Origin: Phocoena phocoena
Taxonomy: Eukaryota; Chordata; Mammalia; Artiodactyla; Phocoenidae
Assembly (NCBI RefSeq): GCF_963924675.1
Contig: NC_089223.1
Span: forward strand, 5,592,881-5,656,880
DNA length: 64,000 nucleotides
Direction of reading: 5' to 3'
A program made the translations under genes and the position numbers. Of the stretch, positions 22,406-35,682 are shown one piece after another (position 1 is the first letter of the stretch; every line of letters begins with the position of its first letter). The notes below the pieces were generated by a model. The model did no database searches and was not told where the DNA came from. It saw only the letters and a list, made by a program, of their open reading frames with translations.

Positions 22406-24535
22406 CTTGGTTGCATCCTATGTGTACTTTTTAAGAAAAATCTGGGACCTCCTTGTCCTAAATAAAACAACTGAGTTGATCCCCATCTAATTTACTATTG
22501 CATATATAGGGGGGTAATTAAACTCCATAAGGATTATGGGCAGGTTGCAAATTATTCCCCCCACGGGCAGGGAGAACATGCTGGAAGAGGTACGGCACCC
22601 AGACGACAGGGGCACAGCTCAAGCTCCATGTTGTAAGGGCTGCAGTTCTGCTGGTTTGCTGATGCCTGGGCACGAGCATCTTGACCTCTATTCTCATTTG
22701 GAGCCTACGCCTTCTTCATTCTGGAAGCCTTCCTTATTTTGGAGTCTGACACTCACAACCTAAAAACTTTATTGAGAGGAGCTGGGTACCAGACTGTAAG
22801 CTTACAGCCCATAGCTCTGATTTTATTTGATGCTCATGGAGAGATGATGACCCTTCTTACGTGACAGTCTGTGATAGAAGTTTATTACCTTGTAGTCCAG
22901 GTAAGACCACTAGGATACATCTATTGCAGGTAGCTTTTTCTTTATGAGGATGGTATTTAAAAATCTTTTTGTTACTTGAAATATAAAGTCCCTGGTATTG
23001 GATAGAGAGAAGTGTGGAATACTGTTCAGTCAACATTTATCCCAGTTGTTTGTATCTAGGTGATAAGATTTGGTGTGAAGATTTTACTCTCTTCTCTTGT
23101 CTTTCTGTACTACTCTAATTCTTCATAATGAGCGTGTGTTGTTTACATAACCAATTGAAGGTAAATCCTACCATAATAGTATAAATGGGGTCCACAAGAT
23201 TCAATTTCTTAAAATGTATGTCATGTTAGTGAAATGGTAAGTAAAAAAAACCCCACTATTTTTCAGTTGGATTGCCTGGTCATAAATGTGCAAAGTAAAG
23301 ACAGTAAAACCTTTAGTGACCCCAAATGACCTCACCTTGAATTGAGAAAGTCCCACCCCAAATAACCACAAGGCAGTCACTTCCAAGCAACCCCATATGC
23401 CAGCCTATCCCCATTTGAGCATGGATGTGGGGTAAGAATGTGCTCTAAACGACAGTCCCGTGATATCCAAATCTGCGTCACAGCAAAACGCTACTGAAGC
23501 GTTGTACTGTATTTACTTCCCTAAAATAACAACTTTTAGATGACAGAGGGTAAATGACGTATTAATTCAATTTAGAGTGTCTTTGTTAACTCATATTGTA
23601 TGCCCTAATCTCTAACTCAAGTAATATTCTGTGTTTGCCTGGTTTTGTTTGTGATGCAGAATCTATACAACAAAGAGAGCTAAGGGATAATTAAGAAGTA
23701 AGTCTAACAGGTTAAGTTGACCTCAGAGGGAGAAGAACGAGAGACAGAAAACTGTGCATGTGGGTTTAGGTGAACATTGGGGGGTTAACCTCTGAAAGTC
23801 TCCAGACTACATCGTGTATGAAATGAATGAGGCTAGAAAGGTATTGTTGGTTACAAATTAATTGCCATTAGTGCTCTAAGTTACTCGAGTTAAGTGTTAG
23901 TTTTCCTTTTTCTTACCCTTGGATTTCTGGACTGTGCCTCTTTGCACTTCACTGAGGAAAGACTGAGATATGTGGACTCAGGCTTATATTTGATTTAAAA
24001 TTCAACAACAATAAAAAGCACTTCTCTGGTATTAGCAAGAAACCTTGTTTAAAAGAGAAATAGTGACACAGCTAGGAGTATCAAACTAGGAAATACCTCT
24101 ACTCTGGTTTCTTTCAGATCCTTTATCTTATTTGTTCATCTGTTTTGCTAAAATTCCATGATGACTGCAATTCTTCATCAGGAGAGTTAATTCCTTCATT
24201 AGAATTTTTGGCTAATTCCAGAGGCTCTGAAATTTCTCTCTTCATCTCTTAGAGTAGAGAAGATGTATAAGCTACCCCTCTGTAACTCTAATTGTTGTTT
24301 ATAATTTGCAGCTGCAATGAACAGTTCAGGACTGAGAAAGCCGTTCAGGTTTAAAGAAAAGGGCAGAAAATGTTGAGGAGACCAGTGACACTAGGGATTA
24401 CCGACCAGGACTACAAAAGCATGATGTCATCAAGACATGATGGCTGGTCCTTGCATCAGGACAGAGATGCCAGAGGATGGCTTCCCAGATGGTTTTCATA
24501 AAAAAACTGAAATAAATAAATGAATAAATAATTTA
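22406..24535. other. Intergenic DNA, nothing recognised
   Basis: About 2.1 kb without a convincing gene or repeat. The largest open frames are under 80 codons and have no visible features. Confidence 0.6.
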
Positions 24536-24550
24536 CTTATCAGTCTTTTT

Positions 24551-24816
24551 TAAAATTAATTAATTAATTATATTTTTGGCTGCGTTGTGTCTTTGTTGCT
24601 GTATGCTGGCTTTCTCTAGTTGCGGCGAGCGGGGGCTTCTCACTGTGGTGGCTTTTCCTGTTGCAGAGCACGGGCTCTAGGCACGTGGGCTTCAGTAGTT
24701 GTGGCACACGGGCTTAGCTGCTCCATGGCATGTGGGATCTTCCCGCACCAGGGCTCGAACCTGTGTCCCCTGCATTGGCAGACAGATTCTTAACCACTGT
24801 GCCACCAGGGAAGCCC
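24551..24816 (-). mobile_element. CHR-type SINE, long older subtype
   Basis: Reversed body ending CCACCAGGGAAGCCC, with the long-subtype block 'ggctgcgttgtgtctttgttgc' at its left. The flanking duplication is CTTATCAGTCTTTTT (24536-24550) and CTTATTGGTCTTTTT (24817-24831), two mismatches. This copy is more diverged than the others. Confidence 0.9.
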
Positions 24817-24967
24817 CTTATTGGTCTTTTTAAAAGAAGTACTCTTAATGCTGTGTTTCTCTAGAATTATCAACTTTTCTCTCCAATTAATTTCCAAGTA
24901 CAGATGGCCATGTGGAAATTTTTGACTGAAAATCTACATTTTCATGTTTGGGAATTGTCATATTTTT

Positions 24968-25160
24968 GTTTTTTTTAAATTACTTTTTATTGGAGTATAG
25001 CTGCTTTACAATGTTGTATTAGTTTCTACTGTACAGCAAAGTGAATCAGCTATACATATACATATATCCCCTCTTTTTTAGACTTCCTTCCCATTCATGT
25101 CACCACAGTGCATTAAGTAGAGTTCCCTGTGCTATACAGTATGTTCACATTGTTTTTAGT
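24968..25160 (-). mobile_element. Short 5'-truncated L1 (3' UTR only)
   Basis: Plus-strand text 'ttattggagtatagctgcttt', 'tactgtacagcaaagtgaatc' and 'gagttccctgtgctatacag' is the reverse of the cetartiodactyl L1 3' end. The right boundary is near 25160. Confidence 0.85.
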
Positions 25161-27416
25161 AGACTAAGCAAAGCTATTTTAATAGATGGTTTTTTCTTTA
25201 AGAAAAGTAGAAGTACAGTTATATTTAATTTTTTATTCTTCTATTTTTTTATTCTTTTATTTTTTTAAATAAAAACTTGACTTGGAGAATACGCAGTTTT
25301 CATTAAAAATAAAAATAAAATTCACAGTTCCTTTACTATTGTTATCAGTTGATTTTCATGGCAGTGAACTTCATTTTAATGTTTCAGAATAAATATCACA
25401 TCACCCTTATTACATTATTTTATTATTTTTCTTTTGAGGCAAATGCATAGGGTTTTGAAAGTGCATACACACAAATGAGTAATATGTCTAACATTTCAAT
25501 TAAATATATAATGGCTGAAAATTAAGAATCTATTCAAAAGTTCAAGAGGACATAAATCACTTGCTTATCACAAGACCTCTTATTCACTGTAGGTGTTTTT
25601 ATCTATTTGGGAAAAGAGAGCATCAGCTGTACTCCATTAGAGTTTTCTTGTTTCTCTTGCACATTTCATTTCAAATTCTTCTTGTGCTTTTACTCTTCTA
25701 AAAAGGGTCTTGCTGGCTTTAGTTCACTTTTTAAAGAAAGAGGTCACATATCACCCTAGCAACCTGGTTTGCGGGAAGGGATGTATCTTAAAACATAATA
25801 AAGCAAAGCCAGCACCTGGAAGATTTATTATTGCTAGCCACTTCTTCTTAACTTGTCATGTTGTCCTGGTGAAAAGTGAAGAATGCCAGGTCCTGAAGAA
25901 AGGTGCTAGAAGTGTTTCCCAAAAGCACTACATGCAACAGCAAGATCAGCTAATTATTCTCAGAAGAGTACAAGTAGCTACTAGCATAGCATAAACTATC
26001 ATTTTATTTAAAAATTTGAGTAACTGTCAAATGACATCAGGATGAATATAAGTAGGCACAGCCTGAGAACTTATAAAACTATGGATGTGACCTAGAAGGA
26101 AGTTACAAATTGAATGATGCTCGTGCAGTCTCAGAGTGCACACATTGTCTCTTTATTAAAGAAAACAAGAGCTCACATAAGGTGGCTACATATAGACATA
26201 CTTACAAATAACACTGACATCCGTTCTCCTCTCTCCTGTACTTCATTTTGTGGTACTGTGTCCCAGACATGTGTGAGTTTTCCCATCAGCCAAGGGTTTC
26301 CAATCATGGATTAATACTTTTGTTTTTCTTTTTTTTCTTTACTTTTCTTCTGCAATTTCCAGATCAAGGTTAGAGCCAAAAATGTTTACACACTTCTGCA
26401 CCAAACATGGAACAAAAAATTAGAAAGACTAAAAAGAGCTATTGAGTAAAAAGTAGAAACATTCCTCAGCGTTGTATATTATTCCCATTAATATTTTCTT
26501 TTTCTCTTTAGCATACAATTTCAGCGTGGTCCAAGAGAAAGAAAAAGAAACACAAAGAAAATTCCAGGTAGATGAAAGAGGCACTTTGGGCTCATGATAG
26601 CCATATTATTGCAAAGCTGGCAGGCACCTGCTCTCTGGCAGCTCTCTGTAAAATCATCCCAAAGTGATAATTGTCCAATTTTCCCCACACTAAGGAAAAG
26701 ACTATGCTATAGCAGAATCTCCGCTGAATTCCAACAGCAAATTACTTTTGGCCTAAAGCTAAATGGACTCTTAACCACCATCTTATCTGAATAGTTTCAC
26801 TAATGATGGAGTAGATTAGAAAAGAGGACTCTCATAGTTTGGTTTATTAAGAGTAAAATTATAGAGTGAGTGCTCATGTCCTTTGCTTCCAGGATGATGT
26901 CATTGTGATTTTCATGATGTTACAGGGTAGGAATGTTAGGAGAAAAAGATTTTCACAAGAATCCAAGAACACAATAAACTCGTAAAAATATGCATGGCCT
27001 GTGTTCTCTGCAATCTGAAGACAAGTTTCATGTCCTAAGGCTTCGATTCACTACCCACCTTCCTTCCAACCCAACTGTTTCATCTACCATATGGTGGCAC
27101 CTTTCCTGTGTCTAATCCTAGGAATCCCTAAAAGGTAGTAAGTGATGGTTTAAATATTGTCTGCTAACTCTTGTGCATTTCTCAAAGGTCTATAAATTCA
27201 TGCAGGATTTCAGGAGTATAATTTGGAAATACATTTCAAAAACTTTAGAAATGTTTATATTTTTTAATCCAGAAAATTTATTCCAGGAAATTCTAGTAAA
27301 GAAATAAACAGGAATGTACACAAAACTAATAATAAGATATTCATAGAAAGTTGTATATAACTTAAAAATGCAAATGATCAAAATGCCCGTTAATAGAAGA
27401 TTGTTAAAATTAATTT
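25161..27416. other. Intergenic DNA, nothing recognised
   Basis: Low-complexity T/A runs near 25195-25320. Otherwise no gene. The 94-codon frame at 25710-25994 has no domain signature or supporting context. Confidence 0.55.
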
Positions 27417-29342
27417 TGGGGAGGAGATGATATCAGCAAAATGGCAAAATAGAAAGCCCTGAACTTTTCCTTCCCCCCGACCAACACACAGATTCAAGAA
27501 CAATATAAGTACCAGTTCCCTTTATGAGGAATCCAGATATGAGTTGAGAGGCTCCTGTAGCCCAGGTGAGTATGAAACCAATCAGAGCTGGTAGGAAATT
27601 CTGAGACACTCTCACCATAGTCCCTCCCCTTGGCATGGAGTCATAGGATTGGGAGGAAATCCCCCAGTTCCCAGCTTCTCTCTGGGGAAGGAAGGAAAAG
27701 ACTAGACAACATCCAACATATGGATTTTCCTGGGGGCTGCCCAAGGAACTGGCTTCTGTCTTGCCTGAATCTGAGCATTGACTGGAACTCTCGGAGCTCT
27801 CAGGTTGGGAGAAGAAAGATGGTGATTTGGACCACTGTGCAAGCAGTCACCTTAGCTCCTCCCCACAGCTCAGGGTAGAGTGAGCAGGTGATCCACTCCA
27901 AATCCCAGCTTCACCCTTGGAAGGGAAAGAGACCACACATCAAAATTCCCTTTTCAAGGGCTGCCCAGGGGACTGGCTTCTGTTGTGTCTGTCTCAGAGA
28001 ATTGCCAGGACTTGGTATACTCTAGCCACCTGAGAACCACTGAAAACAAAGATGGCAGTTTGGACCAGCAGGGAAGCATTTCCCATAGCTCCTCTTCCTG
28101 GCTTAGCACAGTGAAAGTTGCTGAAAAGCCTCAGATCCTAGCTTCTCCCTGGAGAGGAAAGATTTGGACCATGTGCTCACTATTCTAACTTTTCCAGTGG
28201 CTGCCCAAGAGAATGGATTCTGTCTCACCTGTCTTGCAGTGCTGAGGGGACATGGCATACTCCAGATGCCTGGGGATCACTGAGAATAATGGTGCTTTGG
28301 ACCAGTATGCAATCATCTACCAGATATCCACCTCCAACAAGACTCCAAGCTCCTGGCTTTTCTCTGGGGAGGAAAAGAGAAGACTGAAATATACATCCAA
28401 TATTTAGACTTTTCAGGTGACCATCCAAGGCACTGGCTTCAGTCTCTGCTATCTCAGGACCCAGCATACTCTAGATGCCTGGGGGCCACTGAGAACGGAA
28501 AAAGAGTTTGGAGAGTGCTGCTGCACCAGAGGATCCACAGTACCGCAGATAAATACAAGAGGAAGAAAGAGAGTACAAACTCTTGGAAATAAGAAATAAA
28601 TAAACCAGCAAATTCCTCTAGTTGGGAATTTACACACACAAGTCCAGAGAATATACCTACACAGAGAAGGTCTGAGAGGCATCCTGAATCTCTTGCCACG
28701 CTGATTGGTGATGGTCCTATCTTGTATGGGACCAGTCCGTGAAGACTGGTAGAGGTGTCTGCTTTTTCTAATGCATAGAGGCCAACACAGAGTCAAGGAA
28801 AATGAAGAAACAGGCAAATACGGTCCCCAAAATGGAACATGATAAAGCTCCAGTAACCAACCCTAATGAAACAGTGATATATGAATTACCTGACAGAGAA
28901 TTCAAAATAACCACTGTAAAGATGTCCAATGAACTCAGGAGAAAAATGCGAACAATGTGAGCATTTCAACAAAGAGATAGAAAATATAAGAAGAACCAAA
29001 TAGAAACCTTGGAACTGAAGAGTTCAATAACTGAACTGAAAAATTCACTAGAGGGGTTCAATACAGACTAAATCAAACAGAAGGAAGAATCAGAAGACTT
29101 AAAGACAAGTCACTTGGAACAATCCAGTCCAAGGAACAAAAACAACAACAAAAAGAGTTAAAAAGAGAGAAGATATCTTAAGGGTCTTAAGAGAAACCAT
29201 CAGCAGAACAATATACACACTATGGGAGTCTCAGAAATTGAGGAGAGAAAGGGAGGGGAGACTAAAAGATTATTCAAAGAAATAATGACCAGAAAACTCC
29301 CAAATTTGGGAAAGGAAATAGACATCCAGATTCAGGAAGCCT
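27417..29342 (+). mobile_element. Old L1, 5' UTR and ORF1 block
   Basis: It starts GGGGAGGAGATGATATCAGCA, like the purine-rich start of L1 5' UTRs, and includes tandem monomers. From about 28800 it has a broken ORF1 coding for acidic, coiled-coil-like segments. The ORF1 ends near 29342 at 'gacatccagattcaggaagcc', where the orientation changes abruptly. Confidence 0.75.
27510..28515 (+). repeat. Tandem monomers in the old L1 5' UTR, about 220-240 bp period
   Basis: The block GGCTGCCC...ACTGGCTTCTG recurs at 27735, 27959, 28199 (as GAATGGATTCTG) and about 28416. Each unit carries a 'tggcatactc(c/t)aga'-like and a 'ccagcttctccctgg'-like block. Units are diverged by substitutions and small indels, and a partial first unit starts near 27510. 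Confidence 0.7.
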
Positions 29343-30507
29343 AATAGTTCCTATGAAAATATCTTTCCATTTATTTGTGTCTTCTTCAATTTTTTTCATC
29401 ACTGTTTTACAGTGTTCAGTGTTCAGATCTTTCATCACCCTGGGTAAATTTATTCCTAAGCTTTTTATGTTTTTGATGCTTTTGTAAATAGGATTATTTT
29501 CTTAATTTCTCTTTCCAATAGTTTGTTGTTAGTGTACAGAAACACAAATGATTTTTGTATATTGATTTTGTATCTGCACTGTTAATACATTGGTTTATTA
29601 GTTCTACCAGGTTTTTTTTGGTGAAGTGTTTAGGATTTTCCATATATAATATTATGTCCTCTGCAACCAGAGATAATTTTACTTCTTTTCTGATTTTGAT
29701 GCCTTCATTTCTTCTTCTTGTCTAATTGCTCTGAGTAGGAGTTCTAATACAATGTTGAACAAGAAATGGCAAAAGCTGTTATCCTTATCTTGTTTCTGAA
29801 CTTAAAGGAAAAGCTTTCATCTTTTCACCATCTAGTATGACATTAGCTGTAGGCTTGTCATATATGGCCTTCATTACGTTGAGTCATGTTCCATCTATAC
29901 CCAATTTGTTGAGAGCTTTTATCTTGAAAGAAAGTTAAATTTTGTCAAATGCTTTTTTTCTGTAATTGTTAAGATAATTATGTTTGTTCTTCGTTGTTAC
30001 CATAGGGTGTCATAATTATTCTTTGCATATGATGAAATGTCCTTGCTGGTGATAAATCCTACTTGATCATGCAGTTAATCCTTTTAATATGCTGTTGAAT
30101 TCAATTTGCAAGTGTTTCATTGAGAATTTTTTCATCTATGTTCATCAGATGCTTCAGTCTGTAATTTTCTATTCTTGTACTGTCTCTGGTTTTGCTATCA
30201 AGGTAATTCTCACCTCATAAAGTGAGCTTGGAAGTGTTCCCTCTTCTACAAATTTTTGAGGAGTTTGAGGAGAATTGGCATTAATTCTACTTTGAATGTT
30301 TGGTAGAAGTCACCAGTGAAGCCATCTGGTCCTGAGCTTTTCTTTGTTGGGATGCTTTTGATTACTGATTCAGTCTCCTTACTAGGAATTGGTCTATTTC
30401 AGATTTTCAATTTCCTTATGATTCAGTCTTGGTAGGATGTATATTTCTATTAGAAATTTTTAAATTTCTTCTTGGTTATCCAATTTGTTGGTGTATAATT
30501 GTTCATA
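29343..30507 (-). mobile_element. L1 ORF2 fragment in reverse orientation
   Basis: Read on the minus strand it is the RT region of ORF2, from 'accaacaaattgg' (right end) to 'gaagaagacacaaataaatgg' (left end). The same part of ORF2 occurs in plus orientation at about 31230-32345, so this is a second copy, not the missing part of the neighbouring element. Confidence 0.8.
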
Positions 30508-33500
30508 GAACAGAAACAGCAGACTTGAACAACACTATAGATCAATGGACCTAACAGACATATTCAGAACATTCCATGCAAAGCTGCAGATTATACATGC
30601 TTCTCAAATGTATACGTAATATTTCCCAAGAAAGATCATATGCTAGGCCACAAAACAATTCTTAACAAATTTAAGAACACTGAAATTATACAAACTATCT
30701 TTTCTGAGCACAATGGAATGAAACAAGAAAACAAAAGCAGAATGGATATTGGAAAATTAATGAATATTTGGATATTAAATAATACATTCTTGAACAATAA
30801 ATGGGTCAAAGAAGACAAAAAAGAGAAATTAAGAAATGTTTTGAGGCAAGCAAAAACACAGCATACTAAAATTTATGAGATGAAACAAAAGCAGTACTAA
30901 GATGGAATTTTATAATAATAAACATCTTTATTATAAAAGAATAAAGATCTCAAACATCCTAACTCATACCTCAGTGAACTGAAAAGAAAGAACAAGCTAA
31001 ATCCAAAGTTAGCAGAAAGAAATAATATGGATTAGAGTAGAAATAATTAAAATGGAAAAACAAGAGGAAAAAATCAACAAAAGTAAGAGTTAATTTCTTG
31101 AAAAGATTAACAAAATTTACAAGCCTTTAGAAGACTAAGAAAAGAGAGTAGACTCAAGTAGATGAAATCAGAAACAAAAGAGGAGATATTCAACTGATGC
31201 CACAGAAATAAAAAGGTCTGTAAGAGACTACTATTAACAACTATACATCAACAAATTGGATCCTTAGAAATTAGAGAAATTCCCAGATACATACAACCTA
31301 ACAAGACTGAATGGTGAAGAAATAGAAAATATAAACAAACTAGTAAGGAGATTGAATCAGTAACCAAAAATGCCCCAACAAAGAAAAACCTAGGAGTGGA
31401 TGGCTTTACTGCTGAATTCTATCAAACAGCTAAACATAATACTAATTCTCAAGCTTTTCAAAAAAAAATTGGAATTTCTACCAAATTTATTTCATGAAGC
31501 CAGCATTACCCTGACGAAGACACTACAAGAAAAGAAAATTACAGCCTAATTTCCCTGATGAATAAACATGCAGAAGTCCTCAACAAGATACTAGGAAACT
31601 GAATTCAACAACACATTAAAAAGATCACTCATCATGACTAGGTGAGATTTATCCCTGAGATGCAAGAATGCTTCAACATATGAAAATCTGTTAATGTGAT
31701 GCTCCACATTAACAGAACATAAGACAAAAATCATATGATTATCTCAATAGAGGCAGAAAAAGCATTTGAAAAAAATTCAATAACCTTTCATGCTAAACTC
31801 TCAACAAACTAAGAATAGAAGGATATTACCTTCAATGGTTTTCATATTTTAATATGAAAGATGATTTATGAAAAGTTCACCATCAGTATCATACTCAATG
31901 GTGAAAAACTGAAAGCCTTTTCTTTAAGAACAAAACAAGTATTTCTCCTCTTGCCACTTCTATTTAACATAGTACTGGAAGTCCTGTCTAAAGCCATTAG
32001 GAAAAAAAATATATATAAATGACATCTAAGGAAGAAATAATATTATTGCTGTTTTAGATGACATGTTCATACCCTAAAGACTTCACACCCAGCAAAACTG
32101 TTAGAATTAATAAATTTATTCAGTAAAGTTGCAGGATACAAAATAACATACAAGAATCAGTTACTTTTCTATACACTAACAATGAACAATCAGAAAAAGA
32201 AATTAAGAAAATCCCATTTGTAATAGCATCAAAAATAATAAAGTACTTAGGAATAAACTTAAATAAGGAGCAGAAAGACTTATACCCTGAAAACTACAAA
32301 ATATTGATGAAAGACATTAAAGAAGACACAAATAAATGAAAAGATACCCCATGTTCATGAATTAGAAGACTTAATATTGCTAAAATGCCATGCTACCCAA
32401 TGTGTTCTACAGATTCAATGCAATTCCTATCAAAATCCCAATGTTATTTTTTATAGAAATTGAAAAAACAATCCTAAACTTTATGTGGAACCACAAAGGA
32501 CCCCAAATAGCCAAAACAGTCTTTGGAAAAGAGAACAGAGCTGGAGACACCACACTTCTTGATTTTAAGATATATTACAAATCTAAGCAATTATAACAGT
32601 GTGATACTGGCATAAAGATAGACACACATAGACCTATGGAACAGAATGAGGGCCCAGAAATAAAACTGTGCACATGCAGTCAACTGATCTCTGACAAGAG
32701 TGCCAAGAACATACAACGGAGAAACGATAGTGTCTTCAACAAATGGCGTTGGAAAAACTGGATATCTGCCTGCAAAAGAATGAAACTGGACTTTTATACC
32801 ATACACAGAAAGCAACTCAAAATGGAAGAAAGTCTTACATGTAAGACCTGAAGCTGTAACAGCCTTAGAAGAAAACACAGGAGAAAGCTTCATGACATTG
32901 GTCTTGGCAATGATTTCTTGTATATAACATCAAGAGCACAGGCAACAAAAGGAAAAATAGACAAGTGGGACAACATCAAACTAAAAAGATTTTGCTCAGG
33001 AAAGAAAACGATCAAGAGAGTAAAGACTGGGAAGAAATATGGGCACACTGTATGAAATATGAAACTACTTCACAGAGCTTGCCAAATCTAATAAGAGAAC
33101 ATGTGGATGAGACCTGCGGCATCCTTCGCTGGGGATGATATATGTTACGTCCTGGTCAATGTACTAGTCAGAGTAGGTTTGTGTATATGTATGTATGGGG
33201 CTGAGAGTTATATTTGGAGGAATAAAAGGCCCAAATAGAGAAGGAAAAAAGCATAAGAGAGAAATCAAACCAGAGCAATTAAACTTTTTCTATTTCCAAG
33301 AGGTAATTGCCTAATACCAGTGAATTAAATTATAAAACTATAAAGAGTGAATTACATGCACTTATTAGGATGGCTAAAACCTGAAGGAGTAACACCAAAT
33401 GCTGGCAGCCATGTAGAGAAAGAGTAACTCTCATTTATTGCTGGTGGGATTGCAAAATGGTACAGCCACTTTGGAAGACAGTGTGGCAAGTTCTCACAAA

Positions 33501-34165
33501 ACTAAACATATTCTTATCATATGATCCAGCTATCACACTCCTTGATACTTACCCAAATGAGGTGAAAACTTATACCCATACAAAAACTTGCACGTAGATA
33601 ATTATAGCAGCTTTATTCATAATTGCCAACACTTGGAAGCAGCCAAGATGTCCTTCAGTCAGCAAAATGGATAAACTTTGCTACAACCAGACAATGAAAT
33701 ATTATTTAGCACTAAAAAATGGGCTATGAAGTCGTGAAAAGATAGGGAGGAGCCTTAAATGCACATCACTAAGTGAAAGAAGCCAATCTGAAAAGACTAA
33801 ATACAGTCTGCTTCCAGCTATAAGAGATTCTGGAAAAGGTCAGACAGTAAAATGATCAGTGGTTGCCAGGGATGGGGTCGGGGAGAGACAGCACAGAGAA
33901 CGTTTAGGGCCATGAAACTATTCTGCATGATACTATAACAGTGGATATATGTCGCCGTACATTTGCCAAAACCCGTAGCATATAAAACACCAAGGGTGAA
34001 CCCTAATGTAATGAGGTGTCAGTGAAAGGTCATCAATCATAACAAATGTTTGTTTCTGGCAGGGGATGTCAGTGGTGAGGAGTTTGTGTCTGTGTGGGCC
34101 CGGGGGGTACAAGGGAAATCTCTGTACCCGCTACTCAGTTCTGCGGAGAATCTAAAGTCTATTTA
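30508..34165 (+). mobile_element. Old L1, ORF2 to 3' UTR block
   Basis: Begins late in the endonuclease domain (an open piece at 30640-30900 contains SEHNGMK, the place of the SDH catalytic motif). It continues through RT pieces with many stops, the C-terminal region (32390-32870; NIQRRNDSVFNKWRW), and a 3' UTR with 'gtggttgccagggatggggtc' near 33860 and 'acaagggaaatctctgtaccc' near 34110. Bases 33060-33350 do not look like L1 and may be a separate insertion. Confidence 0.75.
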
Positions 34166-35680
34166 TACAGGTATACATGAGTGTTACAGAATGTTGAGAA
34201 TAAGAGGTTAAATCATCAAATTTAAAGGAAAGAACAACATAATCAGAAAAAGGGAACGTCTTCCGATACAGCGACATAGAGAAGAAAGAAAGGATCAGGA
34301 ACGTTCCCCCCAAAGTGCTCCATAACCGATTGTTATCAAATATTTACTTTTGCCCTTTGAGGCCAAGTGCGTATTCGGCTGCAGCAGATCTTACGCTGCT
34401 GGATCGCTGTTGCTCACTGCCTCATCTCCTTTCACGCGCTTCTGCAGTTTTCCAAGTATTCGTCCTGCTTTTAGCTCGGCTTGTCTCATGTCTTTGTACT
34501 TGCATTGTCTCTATTCTCCAGCAGAAAAGAAATGGCAAGTGTAAACTCTGAACCCTGAAGATTCGGGGCACGTGGCCCCCAGGAATAAATGCTTCATGAC
34601 AAAACACCCGTTAACAAGTCTCCGGTCCAAAATCAGTTATAGCTTTAGGTCTCTTAACTCACAAAACAGTACAGAAAACTGACATCCCCTTGAACGACGG
34701 AAGTGTAAACCTTATTTATGCTGGAGGCTGCTGCTGTAGTCATCTCAAAGGAAAGACACATTTATTTTAACAGGCTATTCTTTTCAGAAAGCACTGAAAT
34801 GCCAGCTGAACAGAGATCCACATAGGATGCTCTTCATGACAGACGTAGGGACCGACTTACTTCTCCTTTGCCTCATAAAATAAAGAAAATGAAGATCTGA
34901 TATTCTACACTGCCTTAGAAAAGTTGCCAAATCCTGATATAAGATATGTAGGCGGGGTATGCTATGAGCTTGGCTAGGGATTATACTTGTTGTCTTCCTG
35001 TCAATGTGCTCCCTGTGCAGTTGGTATTTGTAGAATATTCCGTGCCGTGGAGCACCCTCTGTTCTTACGCACTGCCTCTCACTGCCTTGGGACAGCACGT
35101 GCAGAAGGTCAAGAGGCAAGTTGAAACAAGGTGATGGCCATCGGCATCTGGTTGCTGTAGGACTTCTCTGATACTTCAGAGGCCAGCAGAGTAACTAACC
35201 CTGCGCCAGCCAGCTAATTCTAGGCTAAGGGAAGGATTGGCACAGCCAGTATGAATGCTCCAATTGAGAAGCTATGGCCTAAAGGACAGGGAGGAATAAG
35301 GTGTGGCTGAAAAAATACATGAAATCAGAAGAGGAAGTTTTCCAAAGGTGAAGGAAATCACAGCAAGTTGGCATGATGACGGGATGATTCAGGAGGAGGA
35401 AAATTACACAGGAGAGGGTGGAAAGTATGTTAAAGCCACATCCTTGAGAAGATGAAATACAGTGAGGTCTAGTGCATAAGCAGAGGTGACCCTTAGAGGA
35501 AAATTCATCTCTAGAAACAAGAAAAAAGGCAGGAAATATAATGGCCAGGTCATGGCTGGCTACATACCTTGTGCCCCAAGTGAAAAATGAAAACGCAGGG
35601 CTCTGGCCAAGGACAGAGAAGTCCATCTCCCCTTACCAGAAGCTGACGGCTCCAGCTCATGGTGAGGAAGCATAGTAGTC
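34166..35680. other. Intergenic DNA, nothing recognised
   Basis: Open frames of 60-115 codons on both strands (34315-35626) overlap each other and show no family signature. I do not call genes. Confidence 0.55.
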
Positions 35681-35682
35681 AG

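Noticed and set aside
28225..28817. Overlapping frames of 80-122 codons on both strands
   Set aside because: They fall in the monomeric L1 5' UTR and have no family features.
29343..34165. Classic L1 twin-priming inversion
   Set aside because: The inverted block repeats ORF2 sequence that is also present in the plus block, whereas twin-priming gives adjacent, non-overlapping parts.
34315..35626. Cluster of 60-115 codon frames as a possible multi-exon gene
   Set aside because: Frames overlap on opposite strands, no consistent splice sites or conserved domain could be seen.
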